Positions 7,815-17,010 of a stretch of 64,000 nucleotides of DNA are shown piece after piece; the first letter of the stretch is position 1; every line of letters starts with the position of its first letter. The translations under genes and the position numbers were made by a program. The DNA comes from Chloroflexota bacterium (GTDB lineage Bacteria; Chloroflexota; Anaerolineae; Anaerolineales; Villigracilaceae), in NCBI GenBank assembly GCA_016234555.1, contig JACRBJ010000069.1, positions 1 through 64,000 on the forward strand. The letters are read 5' to 3'. The notes beneath the pieces are model-generated. The model was given only the letters and a program-made list of their open reading frames with translations, was not told the origin of the DNA and did not search any database.

Positions 7815-8912
7815 ATGTATTCATTCGAACCAAATGAAGAGCAACAAATGTTGGTGGATGCGGTGGGGAAGTACGCGCGGAATGATTTGCGTCCCGCCGC
7901 GCACGACGCCGAGGAGAGCCGCGAACTGCCAAGGAAACTCATCAGCAAGGGCTGGGAACTCGGCTTTTTGCAAGCCTCCACGCCCGAAGCCTACGGCGGA
8001 TTTGGTGATCGCTCTGCGGTTACGGGTGCGCTGGCAATGGAAGAATTTGCCTTCGGTGACCTCGCGGGCGCACTGGCGGTCTTAGCGCCCTCGCTGTTTG
8101 CAACGCCCATTTTGCTCGGCGGCAGCGAAGAACAAAAACAAGCGTATCTACCCAAAGTCATCGAAGGCGATTGGACTCCATATACAGCTGCGCTGATTGA
8201 GTATGCCTTCGACTTCGACCCGACCGCGCTCAAGACAACCGCCAAAGCTGACGGCGGCGACTACGTCCTCAGCGGTGAGAAAGCATTTGTCCCGTTTGCC
8301 AAAGATGCCGAAGCCATGATTGTGTACGCCAACCTCGATGACAAGACTCAAGGCTTTATCGTCCCCAAAGGCGCGGCGAGATTATCCATTGTGGATGAAC
8401 GTGAAAAACTGATGGGGTTGAACGCCCTGCCAATGTACCGAGTCAAGTTGGATGGAGTGAAAGTCCCCGCTGCGAATCGACTCGGCGGCGAAGTAGGTCA
8501 CGACTTTGAGCTGATTCTGGCTTCGATGAGGATTGCCTCCGCCTCAGCCGCTGTCGGCGTGGCGAAAGCCTCTCTCGAGTATGCGACCAACTATGCCAAA
8601 GAGCGCGAAGCCTTCGGTGTGAAAATCGCGCAAAAGCAAGCCATTGCCTTCATGCTTGCGGAAATGGCTATCGAGATCGAAGCCATGCGCCTGATGACCT
8701 GGGAAGCCGCCTGGAAGTTGGACACGGGCAAGGAAGATGCCGCCCAAGCCGCCTATCTCGCCGCCACTGGCGCCGCTGATATGGTGATGATGGTGACTGA
8801 CCGTGGCGTGCAAATCCTCGGCGGACACGGCTACATCCGCGAACATCCAGTTGAAATGTGGATGCGCAACGGGCGCGGCTTTGCCATGTTGACAGGGCTG
8901 GCGATTGTCTAA
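7815..8912 (+). CDS. Acyl-CoA dehydrogenase, probable non-catalytic partner subunit
   Basis: A 365-residue ACAD-fold protein. I chose the ATG at 7815 because AAGGAGAG lies just upstream; an in-frame ATG at 7749 lies within the repeat. The N-terminal helical domain, middle beta domain and C-terminal helical domain (REAFGVKIAQKQAIAFMLAEM, QILGGHGYIREHPVE) are all recognisable. At the end, where ACADs have RDAKIxxIYEGT with the catalytic glutamate, this protein reads RNGRGFAMLTGLAIV. The glutamate is replaced and the C-terminus is short. Its neighbour retains EGT, so the two may form a heteromeric enzyme, as known for paired FadE proteins in mycobacteria (inference). Confidence 0.85.
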   Translation: MYSFEPNEEQQMLVDAVGKYARNDLRPAAHDAEESRELPRKLISKGWELGFLQASTPEAYGGFGDRSAVTGALAMEEFAFGDLAGALAVLAPSLFATPILLGGSEEQKQAYLPKVIEGDWTPYTAALIEYAFDFDPTALKTTAKADGGDYVLSGEKAFVPFAKDAEAMIVYANLDDKTQGFIVPKGAARLSIVDEREKLMGLNALPMYRVKLDGVKVPAANRLGGEVGHDFELILASMRIASASAAVGVAKASLEYATNYAKEREAFGVKIAQKQAIAFMLAEMAIEIEAMRLMTWEAAWKLDTGKEDAAQAAYLAATGAADMVMMVTDRGVQILGGHGYIREHPVEMWMRNGRGFAMLTGLAIV

Positions 8913-8916
8913 ATCG

Positions 8917-8994
8917 GTTACAGGTTGACAGGTTTACGGGTTGGCGGGTTTCAACCTTCCGACTTTCAAACTTTCCAACCTTCAAACCTTTTTT
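8917..8994. repeat. Heptamer repeat, GGTTNNN/AACCTTN family
   Basis: The left half is built of GGTTACA, GGTTGAC, AGGTTTA, GGGTTGG words; the right half carries the complementary CAACCTT and CAAACCTT words, so the array can fold on itself. It separates the two acyl-CoA dehydrogenase genes and starts directly after the stop of the first. Confidence 0.6.
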
Positions 8995-9010
8995 GAACAG
9001 GAGATAAACC

Positions 9011-10279
9011 ATGACCATCGAATTTGAAACCCCGAAGCCCATTGCACAAACCCAGTTTGTGTTGAAGACAGTTGCTGAGAACATGATGCGCTCGCAGTCG
9101 CGCGAGATGGACGAGTGCGAGCACGAGATTCCCTTTGGTTACATCGAGTTCATGCACAACGCCATGCGTTCCATCGGTGGAGGGAGCTTGGCTCCAAAGG
9201 AAGAAAAGCCGCCAAAAGAAGGTGATGAGAAAAAAGAAAAACGCCCACCAATTGCATATCAAAACCTGGCTGCTCAAATTGAGATGCTTTCCTGGGGTGA
9301 TGTGGGTTTTTACCTCGTTACCCCTGGCGGCGGACTTGGCGCCGCGGCAGTGCAGGCAGCTGGTTCGCCTGAACAACGCGCAAAATTCCTGGCACGCTTC
9401 GGCGAGGAGAAGCCGACCTTTGCCGCCATGTGCATGACCGAAGCCGGTGCAGGCTCCGACACTTCTGCCATCCGCACCCGCGCTGTTTTGGACGAAGCCA
9501 CCAACGAGTGGGTCATCAATGGCGAGAAGATCTTCGTCACCGCTGGCGATAAATCCTTCAAGGAATATGAACAATTCGGCAAAGGATTCATCGTCGTCTG
9601 GGCAAGCATCGACCCGACTGCTGGACGTGCGGGCATGAGAGCTTTTGTGGTCGAGGCGGGCACGCCTGGCGTGAAGGTTGTCGGTTTGGAACACAAACTC
9701 GGTATCCGCGCCAGTGACACGGCGACCATCTCGCTGGTGGATGCCCGCGTCCCATTCGATAACATCCTTGGCAGCCCCACCGTCGAGAAGACCACCACAG
9801 GCTTCAAGGGCGCCATGGCTACTTTCGACGCCACCCGCCCCCTCGTAGCTGCATCAGGTATCGGCGTGGCGCGAGCCGCTCTTGAATACGTCAAAGAGCA
9901 ATTGGCTGAGCAAGGAGTCGAGATCAGATACGGTCTGCCGCGCAATAAATTGACATCCATCGAGCGCGATGTGATCGAGATGGAAATTCAACTCCGCTCG
10001 GCGTGGCTGATGGTGCTCAAGGCGGTTTGGATGGCGGACAATAAAAAACCGAACGCGCTTGAGTCCTCGATGAGCAAGGTCAAGGCTGGCGATGTGGTGA
10101 CGAAGATCACGCAGAAGGCTGTCGAGATCATGGGACCGCTCGGCTACAGCCGCGAGTTCCTGCTGGAGAAATGGTTCCGCGATGCCAAGATCACCGACAT
10201 CTACGAAGGCACGGGGCAGATCAATCGCCTTGTGGTGGCACGGCAGATTTTGGGATACAGTGGAAAAGAACTGAGGTAG
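9011..10279 (+). CDS. Acyl-CoA dehydrogenase, catalytic type
   Basis: A 422-residue FAD-dependent acyl-CoA dehydrogenase catalysing the first step of beta-oxidation. CMTEAGAGSDTSAIRTRA and FVTAGDKS mark the middle domain. The C-terminus has KWFRDAKITDIYEGTGQINR with the expected catalytic glutamate in YEGT. A charged low-complexity insert (about residues 59-78: KEEKPPKEGDEKKEKRPP) is unusual for the family. AGGAGATAAACC precedes the ATG. It is followed two bases later by the FadN-type gene, so the genes are co-transcribed. Confidence 0.9.
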   Translation: MTIEFETPKPIAQTQFVLKTVAENMMRSQSREMDECEHEIPFGYIEFMHNAMRSIGGGSLAPKEEKPPKEGDEKKEKRPPIAYQNLAAQIEMLSWGDVGFYLVTPGGGLGAAAVQAAGSPEQRAKFLARFGEEKPTFAAMCMTEAGAGSDTSAIRTRAVLDEATNEWVINGEKIFVTAGDKSFKEYEQFGKGFIVVWASIDPTAGRAGMRAFVVEAGTPGVKVVGLEHKLGIRASDTATISLVDARVPFDNILGSPTVEKTTTGFKGAMATFDATRPLVAASGIGVARAALEYVKEQLAEQGVEIRYGLPRNKLTSIERDVIEMEIQLRSAWLMVLKAVWMADNKKPNALESSMSKVKAGDVVTKITQKAVEIMGPLGYSREFLLEKWFRDAKITDIYEGTGQINRLVVARQILGYSGKELR

Positions 10280-10281
10280 CC

Positions 10282-12663
10282 ATGAAATATCACATACACA
10301 AGGCTGTCGTCATCGGCTCTGGCACCATGGGCGCGGCGATTGCGGCACACCTGGCGAATATCGGAATCCCCGTGACCTTGCTCGACATTGTTCCCAAGGA
10401 CTCGGATGACAAAAACAAGATAGTCAAGGAAGGCTGGGATCGCTGTCTGAAAGCCAAGCCCGCCAACCTGATGTCTTCTGAATTGAAAACACTGGTCAAG
10501 TTGGGAAACCTCGAAGATGACTTTGGCGCAGTTGCCGAAGCGGACTGGATCTGCGAAGCCATCGTCGAGAACCTCAAAATCAAAGTGAATTTGATGACCC
10601 GCATTGACGAAGTCCGCAAGCCGAATGCGATTGTCTCGACCAACACTTCGGGCATTCCCGTCAAGGACATTGCCGAAGGACGCTCGAAGGGCTTCAAGCA
10701 GCATTTTCTCGGCACGCACTTTTTCAACCCGCCGCGCTATTTGAAACTGTTGGAAATCATCCCAACTGGGGATACGTCGAAGGAAGTGACCGAGTTCTTT
10801 GTCCACTTCGGCGAGTTCACGTTGGGCAAGGGCGTGGTGCTTTGCAAAGACACGCCCAACTTCATCGGTAACCGCGTGGCATTTGGGACGGGCGCGTTTG
10901 CGCTGGATTTCATCCTCAACAACGAATACACCGTGGACGAAGTGGACTCGCTCACGGGTCCGCTAATGGGTCGCCCGAAGACGGCAACTTTCCGCTTGAT
11001 TGATTTGATCGGCGTGGATGTGTGGGACCACGTGGGCAAGAATCTCGCGCCGCTGATTCCACACGACAAGCTTGGGCAAAAATATCTCGCAGCCGAAAAA
11101 CCGCGCAAGTTGATGGATACCCTGCTCGAACGCAAGTGGCTCGGCAATAAAACCAAAGTTGGCTTCTACAAGGAAGCGCGCGGCGCAGACGGCAAGAAGG
11201 AATTTCACTCGCTGGATTTGGCGACACTGGAGCATGTCCCTGCGGGCAAGCCGCGCTTTGACTCGGTCAAGGCGGCGAAAGATGTCGAGGGGTTGGGTGA
11301 CAGGCTCAAGGTTTTGCTCGCAGCCGACGACAGAGCCGCGGAGCTGGTCAAGGCGTTGACCTATCAAAGTTTCCAATACGTCTCTTCGATCATTCCTGAA
11401 GTATCGGATACCGCCAAGCCAATTGATGATGCCATCCGTTGGGGCTTCATGCACGAGGCAGGTCCCTTCGAGATTTGGGATATGCTCGGCGTGAAGGATG
11501 TTGTCAAGCAGATGAAGAAGGAGGGCTATCCCGCCGCCAAGTGGGTAGATGAAATGTTGAAGAACGGCGTCGAGACTTTCTATCAATACAAAGGTAGGAA
11601 CAAGGTCGGCGCGTATGATGTCTCGAAGAAAAAGTATGTCAAGTTGAAGCAGCCCGAAGGCTTTGTTTTCCTGAAGGATTTTCGCGGTACGAAGAAGATG
11701 ATTGCGGAAAATGCGGGCGCGACCATGTTCGACATCGGCGACGGTGTGGCGCTGGTGGAATTCCACACCAAGATGAATGCGCTGGACGATGATATTTTCA
11801 ACATCACCTCCGAAGCGCTTGACCGTGTGGAAAAGGACTTTGACGGGCTGGTCATCGGCAGTGAGGCCGACAACTTTAGTGCAGGCGCGAACCTGTTCAT
11901 GGTGGTGGTTGCTGCTCAGCAAGGGATGTGGGAACAACTCGAAGGCGCGGTCCACAAGCTGCAAAACATGAACATGCGGATGCGTTACTTCCCCAAGCCT
12001 GTGGTGGTGGCTCCTGTGGGACTGGCTCTTGGCGGCGGTTGTGAAGTGACCATGCATGCTTCGCGTGTGGTGGCCGCGGCGGAGACTTACATTGGTCTGG
12101 TGGAACTCGGCGCGGGCGTCATTCCTGCGGGCGCGGGGACAAAGGAGATCATGCGTCGCATTGTCAACCCTGCCATGCGGACGGACAATGCAGAAGTATT
12201 CCCATACTTGCAGCGTGCCTTCCTGCAAATTGGTCAAGCAAAAGTTGCCACCTCTGCCGAAGAAGCGCGAAGCATGGGAATCCTCGGTCCGCAAGACCGC
12301 ATTGTCATTAACCGCGATCATCTGCTCACTGAAGCCAAGCGCGAAGTCCTGCACATGACCGCTGCTGGATACCGTCCGCCTGCCCCTGAACTCATCTATG
12401 CTGCTGGGCGTGACATGTACGGTGCGATGAAGATCGGCGCGTGGTCATTCAAGGAAGGCAACTACATCACCGAATATGATGCGCACATCGCCACCAAACT
12501 GGCATACATCATGGCTGGCGGTGACCTGACCAAGCCACAGTGGGTGAGTGAGCAATACATCCTCGACTTGGAGCGCGAAGCCTTCTTGTCCCTATGCGGC
12601 GAGGAAAAGACGCAGGCGAGAATGTGGTCGCTGTTGCAGACAGGGAAGCCTCTAAGGAACTAG
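10282..12663 (+). CDS. fadN: 3-hydroxyacyl-CoA dehydrogenase/enoyl-CoA hydratase fusion (FadN type)
   Basis: With the ATG at 10282, two bases after the previous stop, the protein has 793 residues, close to Bacillus FadN. The order is dehydrogenase first: a Rossmann motif (VIGSGTMGAAIAAHLA), NTSGIPV, GTHFFNPPRYLKLLEIIP and a second helical HAD domain near 300-440. An enoyl-CoA hydratase domain follows from about 490 (FSAGANLFM, ALGGGCEVTMHA, LVELGAGVIPAGAG). It catalyses hydration and NAD-dependent oxidation in beta-oxidation. The longer frame starting at 10171 overlaps the preceding gene and is not used. The last residues and stop lie at the edge of a TTAGGAA-type repeat. Confidence 0.92.
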   Translation: MKYHIHKAVVIGSGTMGAAIAAHLANIGIPVTLLDIVPKDSDDKNKIVKEGWDRCLKAKPANLMSSELKTLVKLGNLEDDFGAVAEADWICEAIVENLKIKVNLMTRIDEVRKPNAIVSTNTSGIPVKDIAEGRSKGFKQHFLGTHFFNPPRYLKLLEIIPTGDTSKEVTEFFVHFGEFTLGKGVVLCKDTPNFIGNRVAFGTGAFALDFILNNEYTVDEVDSLTGPLMGRPKTATFRLIDLIGVDVWDHVGKNLAPLIPHDKLGQKYLAAEKPRKLMDTLLERKWLGNKTKVGFYKEARGADGKKEFHSLDLATLEHVPAGKPRFDSVKAAKDVEGLGDRLKVLLAADDRAAELVKALTYQSFQYVSSIIPEVSDTAKPIDDAIRWGFMHEAGPFEIWDMLGVKDVVKQMKKEGYPAAKWVDEMLKNGVETFYQYKGRNKVGAYDVSKKKYVKLKQPEGFVFLKDFRGTKKMIAENAGATMFDIGDGVALVEFHTKMNALDDDIFNITSEALDRVEKDFDGLVIGSEADNFSAGANLFMVVVAAQQGMWEQLEGAVHKLQNMNMRMRYFPKPVVVAPVGLALGGGCEVTMHASRVVAAAETYIGLVELGAGVIPAGAGTKEIMRRIVNPAMRTDNAEVFPYLQRAFLQIGQAKVATSAEEARSMGILGPQDRIVINRDHLLTEAKREVLHMTAAGYRPPAPELIYAAGRDMYGAMKIGAWSFKEGNYITEYDAHIATKLAYIMAGGDLTKPQWVSEQYILDLEREAFLSLCGEEKTQARMWSLLQTGKPLRN

Positions 12664-12688
12664 GAATTACAAGTTAGGAATTAGGAGG
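12651..12688. repeat. TTAGGAA heptamer repeat, left flank of the four-helix-bundle gene
   Basis: Words CTAAGGAA, CTAGGAA, TTACAAG, TTAGGAA, TTAGGAGG follow with 7-bp periodicity. The last unit provides the Shine-Dalgarno TTAGGAGG of the following gene, and the first overlaps the end of fadN. The complementary array lies just after that gene. Confidence 0.65.
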
Positions 12689-12693
12689 CTGAC

Positions 12694-13113
12694 GTGGCTG
12701 TGTTGATGGAATTGCCGTTTGAAGAATGGGTGAAAACCCTGCCTAATTCGCTGCGAAGTGACCCGCTGTGGAAGTCAGCATATTATCGACTTTCGATGTA
12801 CCTTTACGATTTGATGTGGATCGACACGGAGACCATCAAAAAAGACTTTCGTGGACGCGAGATTGTTCATCAACTTGTCAGGTCGGCTGGCAGCGTTTGC
12901 GCTAACATGGAAGAAGCGTATCGTCGTGGAATTGGCACTGCTGACTTTGTCAGAATCATGCGGATTTCGCTCGGCGAGCTTGGCGAGACGCAAGGCTGGT
13001 ATTTCCGCTCACGGCATATCCTTAGCCCCGAAATTCTGGAAAAGCGTATCAGGGTCATTCAGCAAGCCATTGCCCTCACAGTGAAAGTCATTGACCAAAA
13101 CCGAAAACGCTGA
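12694..13113 (+). CDS. Four-helix-bundle protein (23S rRNA intervening-sequence protein family)
   Basis: A 139-residue, all-helical protein of the TIGR02436/S23 family, recognisable from LSMYLYDLMW, REIVHQLVRSAGSVCANMEEAYRR and LGELGETQGWY. Members are encoded in 23S rRNA intervening sequences, and a relative (Avd) assists diversity-generating retroelements; the molecular role of solitary copies is unknown. It starts with GTG at 12694, using a repeat-derived TTAGGAGG. It interrupts an otherwise tight fadN-fadA operon and is bracketed by inverted TTAGGAA/TTCCTAA repeats, which suggests insertion as a unit. It has no evident link to fatty-acid metabolism. Confidence 0.88.
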   Translation: MAVLMELPFEEWVKTLPNSLRSDPLWKSAYYRLSMYLYDLMWIDTETIKKDFRGREIVHQLVRSAGSVCANMEEAYRRGIGTADFVRIMRISLGELGETQGWYFRSRHILSPEILEKRIRVIQQAIALTVKVIDQNRKR

Positions 13114-13146
13114 TCCTAATTTCTAATTTTCCTAATTCCTCATTTG
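13114..13146. repeat. TTCCTAA heptamer repeat, right flank of the four-helix-bundle gene
   Basis: Words CCTAATTT, CTAATTTT, CCTAATTCC are the inverse complement of the array at 12651-12688, so the gene between them is framed by inverted repeats. Confidence 0.6.
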
Positions 13147-13160
13147 ATAAGGAGATACAC

Positions 13161-14348
13161 ATGACATCAAAAGAAGCCGTTATCGTTAGCGCCGTCCGCA
13201 CGCCCGTAGGCAAAGCCAAACGCGGCGGAATGGCAACTGTCCGCCCCGATGAAATGGCTGCTGCCTCGATTCAAGAATTACTCAAACGTACGCCGAATCT
13301 TGACCCCGCTGAAATCGAGGATGTGGTCTTTGGCTGTGCCTTCCCCGAGGGGGAGCAGGGATTGAATGTCGCGCGCATGATCGCCTTGCGTGCGGGTCTG
13401 CCCGACACCGTCCCTGCTGAAACCATCAACCGCTATTGCTCGTCGGGTGTGCAGTCCGTCGCGCATGTTGCGAATGCCATTCAGGCTGGTCAAATTGAAA
13501 TTGCCATCGCGGGCGGAGTCGAATCCATGAGCATGGTGCCGATGATGGGTTACAAGTTTTCACCCAACCCGCACTTCGCAATGGAGTTGCCGCATTACTA
13601 CACCAACATGGGACTCACTGCCGAGAACGTCGCCGTCAAATTTGGAATCAGCCGCGAAGATCAAGACCAGTTCTCGTTCAAAAGTCACCAGAAAGCTGCG
13701 CAGGCGGTCAACTCTGGATTGTTCGACCCCGAATTGATTCCGATCGATGTGGAAGTGACCGAACTCGGCGCGGACGAAAAGCCCGTCAAACGGATTTTCA
13801 CTGTCAAGCGGGATGAAGGTCCCCGAGCCGATACCACGCTGGAAGCGCTTGCCAAACTCAAGCCTGCGTTCAAAGAAGGCGGCACAGTCACGGCTGGCAA
13901 CTCCTCGCAGATGTCGGATGGCGCGTCAGTCGTCATGGTCATGTCAGCAGATAAGGCTGCCCAGTTGGGATTGAAGCCGCTGGCAAGATTCGTGTCCTTT
14001 GCGGTTGGAGGTGTGGAGCCCGAATTAATGGGAATTGGTCCCGTAGCCGCAATTCCAAAAGCATTGAAACTTGCTGGCTTGTCACAGGATGATATTGACC
14101 TCTTCGAGTTGAACGAAGCCTTTGCTGCCCAAAGCCTTGCAGTCGTCCGCACATTGGGGCTGAATGAGGATAAAATCAATGTCAACGGCGGTGCAATCGC
14201 CCTCGGACATCCACTGGGCTGCACGGGCGCGAAACTCACTACGCAGTTGATCTATGAAATGGCGCGGCGCAAGTCGAAGTATGGCATGGTCACCATGTGT
14301 ATCGGCGGCGGCATGGGCGCTGCGGCTGTGTTTGAGAATCTACAGTGA
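13161..14348 (+). CDS. fadA: Acetyl-CoA acyltransferase (thiolase), FadA type
   Basis: A 395-residue thiolase catalysing the final cleavage of beta-oxidation. Motifs in order: the acylated nucleophile in NRYCSSGVQSVAH (about residue 93), NEAFAAQ, GGAIALGHPLGCTGA, and the general-base cysteine in CIGGGMGAA near the C-terminus. AAGGAGATACAC precedes the ATG. Together with the FadN-type protein it forms a FadNA-like pair, here separated by the four-helix-bundle gene. Confidence 0.93.
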   Translation: MTSKEAVIVSAVRTPVGKAKRGGMATVRPDEMAAASIQELLKRTPNLDPAEIEDVVFGCAFPEGEQGLNVARMIALRAGLPDTVPAETINRYCSSGVQSVAHVANAIQAGQIEIAIAGGVESMSMVPMMGYKFSPNPHFAMELPHYYTNMGLTAENVAVKFGISREDQDQFSFKSHQKAAQAVNSGLFDPELIPIDVEVTELGADEKPVKRIFTVKRDEGPRADTTLEALAKLKPAFKEGGTVTAGNSSQMSDGASVVMVMSADKAAQLGLKPLARFVSFAVGGVEPELMGIGPVAAIPKALKLAGLSQDDIDLFELNEAFAAQSLAVVRTLGLNEDKINVNGGAIALGHPLGCTGAKLTTQLIYEMARRKSKYGMVTMCIGGGMGAAAVFENLQ

Positions 14349-14353
14349 TAATC

Positions 14354-14441
14354 GTCATTGCGAGGAGGGCGCAGCTCGACAAAGCAATCCAATGTTATGA
14401 GGAGATTGCTTTGGGCGGATAATCACCGCTCTCGCAATGAC
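14354..14441. repeat. Palindromic intergenic repeat (GTCATTGCGAG type)
   Basis: Outer arms GTCATTGCGAG (14354-14364) and CTCGCAATGAC (14431-14441), inner arms AAAGCAATC (14381-14389) and GATTGCTTT (14404-14412). This is a cruciform-forming dispersed element; very similar words (TCATTGCGAG, AAGCAATC) are common as intergenic repeats in many bacteria. It sits between thiolase and SCP2 genes. Confidence 0.7.
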
Positions 14442-14463
14442 ATAAAAAATAATAGGAGAAAAA

Positions 14464-14790
14464 ATGGCTCTCACAATCGAAACCCTCATGTCCAAAATGC
14501 CTGGCGCGTTCATGCCCGAAAAAGCGGTGGGACTGGACGCCACCATCCAGTTCAAGTTCACGGGTGAGGAAGCGGGCGACTGGTACGCTACCGTCAAAGA
14601 CGGAAAATGCGAAACCGCAAAGGGCGTTCATCCCTCTCCCAAGATGACTCTCACCGCTGACTCCAGCGACTACGTCAAGATCTTCACAGGCGAAATCGAC
14701 GGAATGCAGGCCTTCATGCAGGGAAAATTGAAACTGGCTGGCGACCTGAATCTGGCGATGAAACTGACCCAGATGTTCAAAATCAGATAG
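14464..14790 (+). CDS. SCP2 sterol-binding domain protein
   Basis: A 108-residue single-domain SCP-2-like protein. The FTGEEAGDWYATVKDGKCETAKG and SPKMTLTADSSDYVKIFTGEIDGMQAFMQGKLKLAGDLNLAMKL patterns are typical of the fold, which binds fatty acyl-CoA or other lipids. AGGAG lies just before the ATG. As the last gene of the beta-oxidation cluster it may carry acyl substrates. A second SCP2 protein is encoded at 44230. Confidence 0.85.
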   Translation: MALTIETLMSKMPGAFMPEKAVGLDATIQFKFTGEEAGDWYATVKDGKCETAKGVHPSPKMTLTADSSDYVKIFTGEIDGMQAFMQGKLKLAGDLNLAMKLTQMFKIR

Positions 14791-14791
14791 T

Positions 14792-14830
14792 AATCAACCT
14801 CGGAGGTCTTCAAGACCTCCGAGGTTGATT
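14792..14830. terminator. Long perfect hairpin after the beta-oxidation cluster
   Basis: Arms of about 19 bp (14792-14810 and 14812-14830), built from AACCTCGGAGGTCTT and its complement, directly follow the SCP2 stop. The T-run after it is weak (TTTGTGGAGTTTTT), so it may be a dispersed palindrome acting as a terminator. Confidence 0.6.
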
Positions 14831-14880
14831 TGTGGAGTTTTTGGTAGAATTGTGCCATTCTTTTTTTCAGGAGCAAAGCC

Positions 14881-15765
<885 letters not shown>

Positions 15766-15773
15766 TTTTCCGA

Positions 15774-15810
15774 ACAAGACCGTCTGTAAAAAGGCGGTCT
15801 TGTTTTGTCT
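15774..15810 (+). terminator. Rho-independent terminator of the TerC gene
   Basis: Arms ACAAGACCG (15774-15782) and CGGTCTTGT (15795-15803) followed by TTTGTCTT. Confidence 0.75.
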
Positions 15811-15852
15811 TGGGCGGGTTATAATTTCTCAATTCCCAATTTTGGAGTTCCC

Positions 15853-16890
15853 ATGACATATCAAGGCTTAATTCATCGCTACGGGCAATATCTTGACCTG
15901 CCTGCCCATACAAAAACCATCTCCCTGCTTGAGGGAAACACTCCGCTGATTCCCATGCCGCGTTTGAGCAGGGAATTTGGCTGTGAGTTATTCATCAAGT
16001 TCGAAGGATTGAACCCGACTGGCTCGTTCAAGGATCGCGGAATGACCGCCGCCATCAGCGAAGCCGTCGGGCGCGGCGCAAAGACAGTGATTTGCGCTTC
16101 GACGGGAAACACAGCCGCTTCGGCGGCGGCGTATGCGGCTCGGGCTGGATTGCGCGCCATCGTGCTGATTCCCGAAGGCAAGGTTGCGGCAGGAAAGCTG
16201 GCTGGTGCGATTGCCTACGGTGCGGAGGTGATTCAAATTCAAGGCTCGTTCGACGATGCCCTGACCCTCGTGGTGGAAATTACGCAGAAGACCCCGATTG
16301 CGCTGGTCAACTCGATCAACCCGTATCGAATCGAAGGACAGAAAACTTCGGCGTTTGAAATTTGCGACGTGCTGGGGTCTGCTCCCGATTGGCTTTGCCT
16401 GCCTGTGGGCAATGCGGGCAACATCACCTCGTATTGGGCAGGATTCAAACAATATCAAAAGGGACTGCCGCAGATTTTGGGTGTGCAGGCGGCGGGAGCG
16501 GCTCCGCTGGTGTTGGGTCATCCCGTCGAAAAGCCCGAGACGATTGCCACAGCCATCCGCATTGGCAAACCCGCTCGTGGGGAAGAAGCGATTCAGGCGG
16601 CACAGGAATCCAACGGGCGGATCATCGCAGTCTCGGACGAGGAAATTCTCTCCGCCCAGCGGATTCTGGCTTCGGAAGGTGTTTGGGTCGAACCAGCCTC
16701 GGCTGCGGGTCTGGCAGGCTTGATCGCCGAATCAGCTAACGGGTCGTTTGATTCGAGGGGCAGGAAAATCGTCGTGGTTTGCACAGGTCACGGGATGAAG
16801 GACCCGTCCATTGTTACTGAGTCGTTTAAATCCCCCAAGGTAATCCCGGCGAATTATAAGGCGCTGTTGGCGACGATTGAAGGAGGGTAA
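15853..16890 (+). CDS. thrC: Threonine synthase
   Basis: A PLP-dependent enzyme converting O-phosphohomoserine to threonine. The ATG at 15853 with GGAG upstream gives 345 residues, the size of the short bacterial threonine synthases. LLEGNTPLIP, the PLP-lysine motif NPTGSFKDRGM (about residue 58), CASTGNTAASAAAYAARAG and the PLP-phosphate loop PVGNAGNI are all present. It stands alone, between a terminator and a signalling gene, with no other threonine-pathway genes nearby. Confidence 0.92.
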   Translation: MTYQGLIHRYGQYLDLPAHTKTISLLEGNTPLIPMPRLSREFGCELFIKFEGLNPTGSFKDRGMTAAISEAVGRGAKTVICASTGNTAASAAAYAARAGLRAIVLIPEGKVAAGKLAGAIAYGAEVIQIQGSFDDALTLVVEITQKTPIALVNSINPYRIEGQKTSAFEICDVLGSAPDWLCLPVGNAGNITSYWAGFKQYQKGLPQILGVQAAGAAPLVLGHPVEKPETIATAIRIGKPARGEEAIQAAQESNGRIIAVSDEEILSAQRILASEGVWVEPASAAGLAGLIAESANGSFDSRGRKIVVVCTGHGMKDPSIVTESFKSPKVIPANYKALLATIEGG

Positions 16891-17010
16891 TTTCCGCCTG
16901 TTAAGAAAGTTGCAAAATTATCTGGGGCTGGAAAAATGAATAGAATTATGTGAAGTTACTGAGAGGTGCCACTCGCCAGATTTTCTGTGGTTGTGGAATT
17001 CAAAGCCGAT

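Noticed and set aside
10171..10281. Longer start for fadN
   Set aside because: It would overlap the acyl-CoA dehydrogenase by over 100 bases; the ATG at 10282 gives the family's usual N-terminus.
10963..12354. 463-codon minus-strand open frame
   Set aside because: Antisense to fadN, no ribosome binding site or recognisable domain.
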